Shown: positions 36,993-37,085 of the stretch, one piece after another | How the letters are laid out: every line of letters starts with the position of its first letter | Position numbering within the stretch: the first letter of the stretch is position 1 | NCBI GenBank assembly: GCA_039814545.1 | Contig: JBCCBB010000018.1 | Span: 1 to 37,085, forward strand | Direction: 5' to 3' | DNA from: CALBPI01 sp039814545 | Lineage (GTDB): Bacteria; Pseudomonadota; Gammaproteobacteria; Steroidobacterales; Woeseiaceae | Length of the DNA stretch: 37,085 nucleotides | The notes under the pieces: model-generated | Database searches by the model: none | What the model was told of the DNA's origin: nothing | Seen by the model: only the letters and a program-made list of their open reading frames with translations | Made by a program: the position numbers and the translations under genes

Positions 36993-37085
36993 CTACAACG
37001 TCACCGGATCGGGACGATCCGGGTCGATGCCGTACTTCTCGATGGCCTCGGCCACCGTCGACTGGTCGAGTGCGCCCTCGTCGGC
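36993..37085 (-). CDS. aceE: Pyruvate dehydrogenase E1 component, C-terminal end (cut by window edge)
   Basis: Only the last 30 codons and the TAG stop (36995-36993) lie in the window. The residues read ADEGALDQSTVAEAIEKYGIDPDRPDPVTL, matching the usual AceE C-terminus (AEAI.KYGIDP..P.P). The assignment also rests on aceF starting 13 bases downstream. The catalytic part is outside the window. Confidence 0.85.
   Translation of the reverse strand, partial: ADEGALDQSTVAEAIEKYGIDPDRPDPVTL

Noticed and set aside
1..37085. tRNA, rRNA, CRISPR array, phage or defence genes
   Set aside because: Looked for tRNA-like cloverleaf ends, regularly spaced repeats and signature proteins; found none.

Overview
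The window is a GC-rich, densely packed bacterial chromosome segment with no RNA gene, phage gene, transposase or CRISPR array that I can see. Gene content and order point to a gammaproteobacterium. Three blocks support this: purM-purN opposite DUF2066/CDP-alcohol phosphotransferase/AI-2E permease/hda; dcd-apbC near metG; and rnfABCDGE-nth followed by DUF1841. I cannot name the genus. Gaps between genes are mostly a few bases, start/stop overlaps (ATGA, GTGA, TGATG) are common, and no intergenic stretch exceeds 300 bases.

Layout. 1-2520 (minus): an operon of a phosphatidylserine decarboxylase-like gene, pssA, a family-4 uracil-DNA glycosylase and rimI (cut by the window edge). 2605-4883 (plus): proS and a small lytic transglycosylase. 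4890-5517 (minus): acylphosphatase and a DUF4398 lipoprotein. 5623-6575 (plus): wrbA and a DUF2069 membrane protein. 6579-10207 (minus): hda, AI-2E-family permease, CDP-alcohol phosphotransferase and DUF2066. 10242-11944 (plus): purM-purN. 11949-13597 (minus): dcd and apbC. 13857-18527 (plus): a HEAT-repeat Ser/Thr protein kinase followed by two PilT-family retraction ATPases. 18575-26144 (plus): metG, the six-gene Rnf complex and nth. 26197-28667 (plus): a GntR regulator and an exported serine hydrolase. 28714-30630 (plus): DUF1841 and a membrane-anchored glutamate-synthase-like FMN protein. 30634-32406 (minus): a secreted NodB deacetylase fused to a PD40 propeller. 32639-33193 (plus): DUF4287/DUF5655. 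33202-37085 (minus): the pyruvate dehydrogenase operon (aceE end, aceF, lpdA) ending in an aspartate/glutamate racemase-family gene.

Most of the window is housekeeping: phospholipid, purine and dNTP synthesis, tRNA charging, base-excision repair, Rnf electron transport and pyruvate oxidation. The least conventional part is the kinase/PilT module between apbC and metG. An apparently active eukaryotic-type kinase with a long HEAT scaffold sits directly upstream of two pilus retraction motors, which suggests phosphorylation-based control of type IV pilus retraction (inference). Other points of interest are a decarboxylase homologue that has lost its pyruvoyl-forming serine, a GntR gene whose start codon abuts a perfect palindrome, a NodB-PD40 fusion, and many promoters whose -10 box lies only 6-9 bases before an ATG without a Shine-Dalgarno sequence, suggesting widespread leaderless transcripts.
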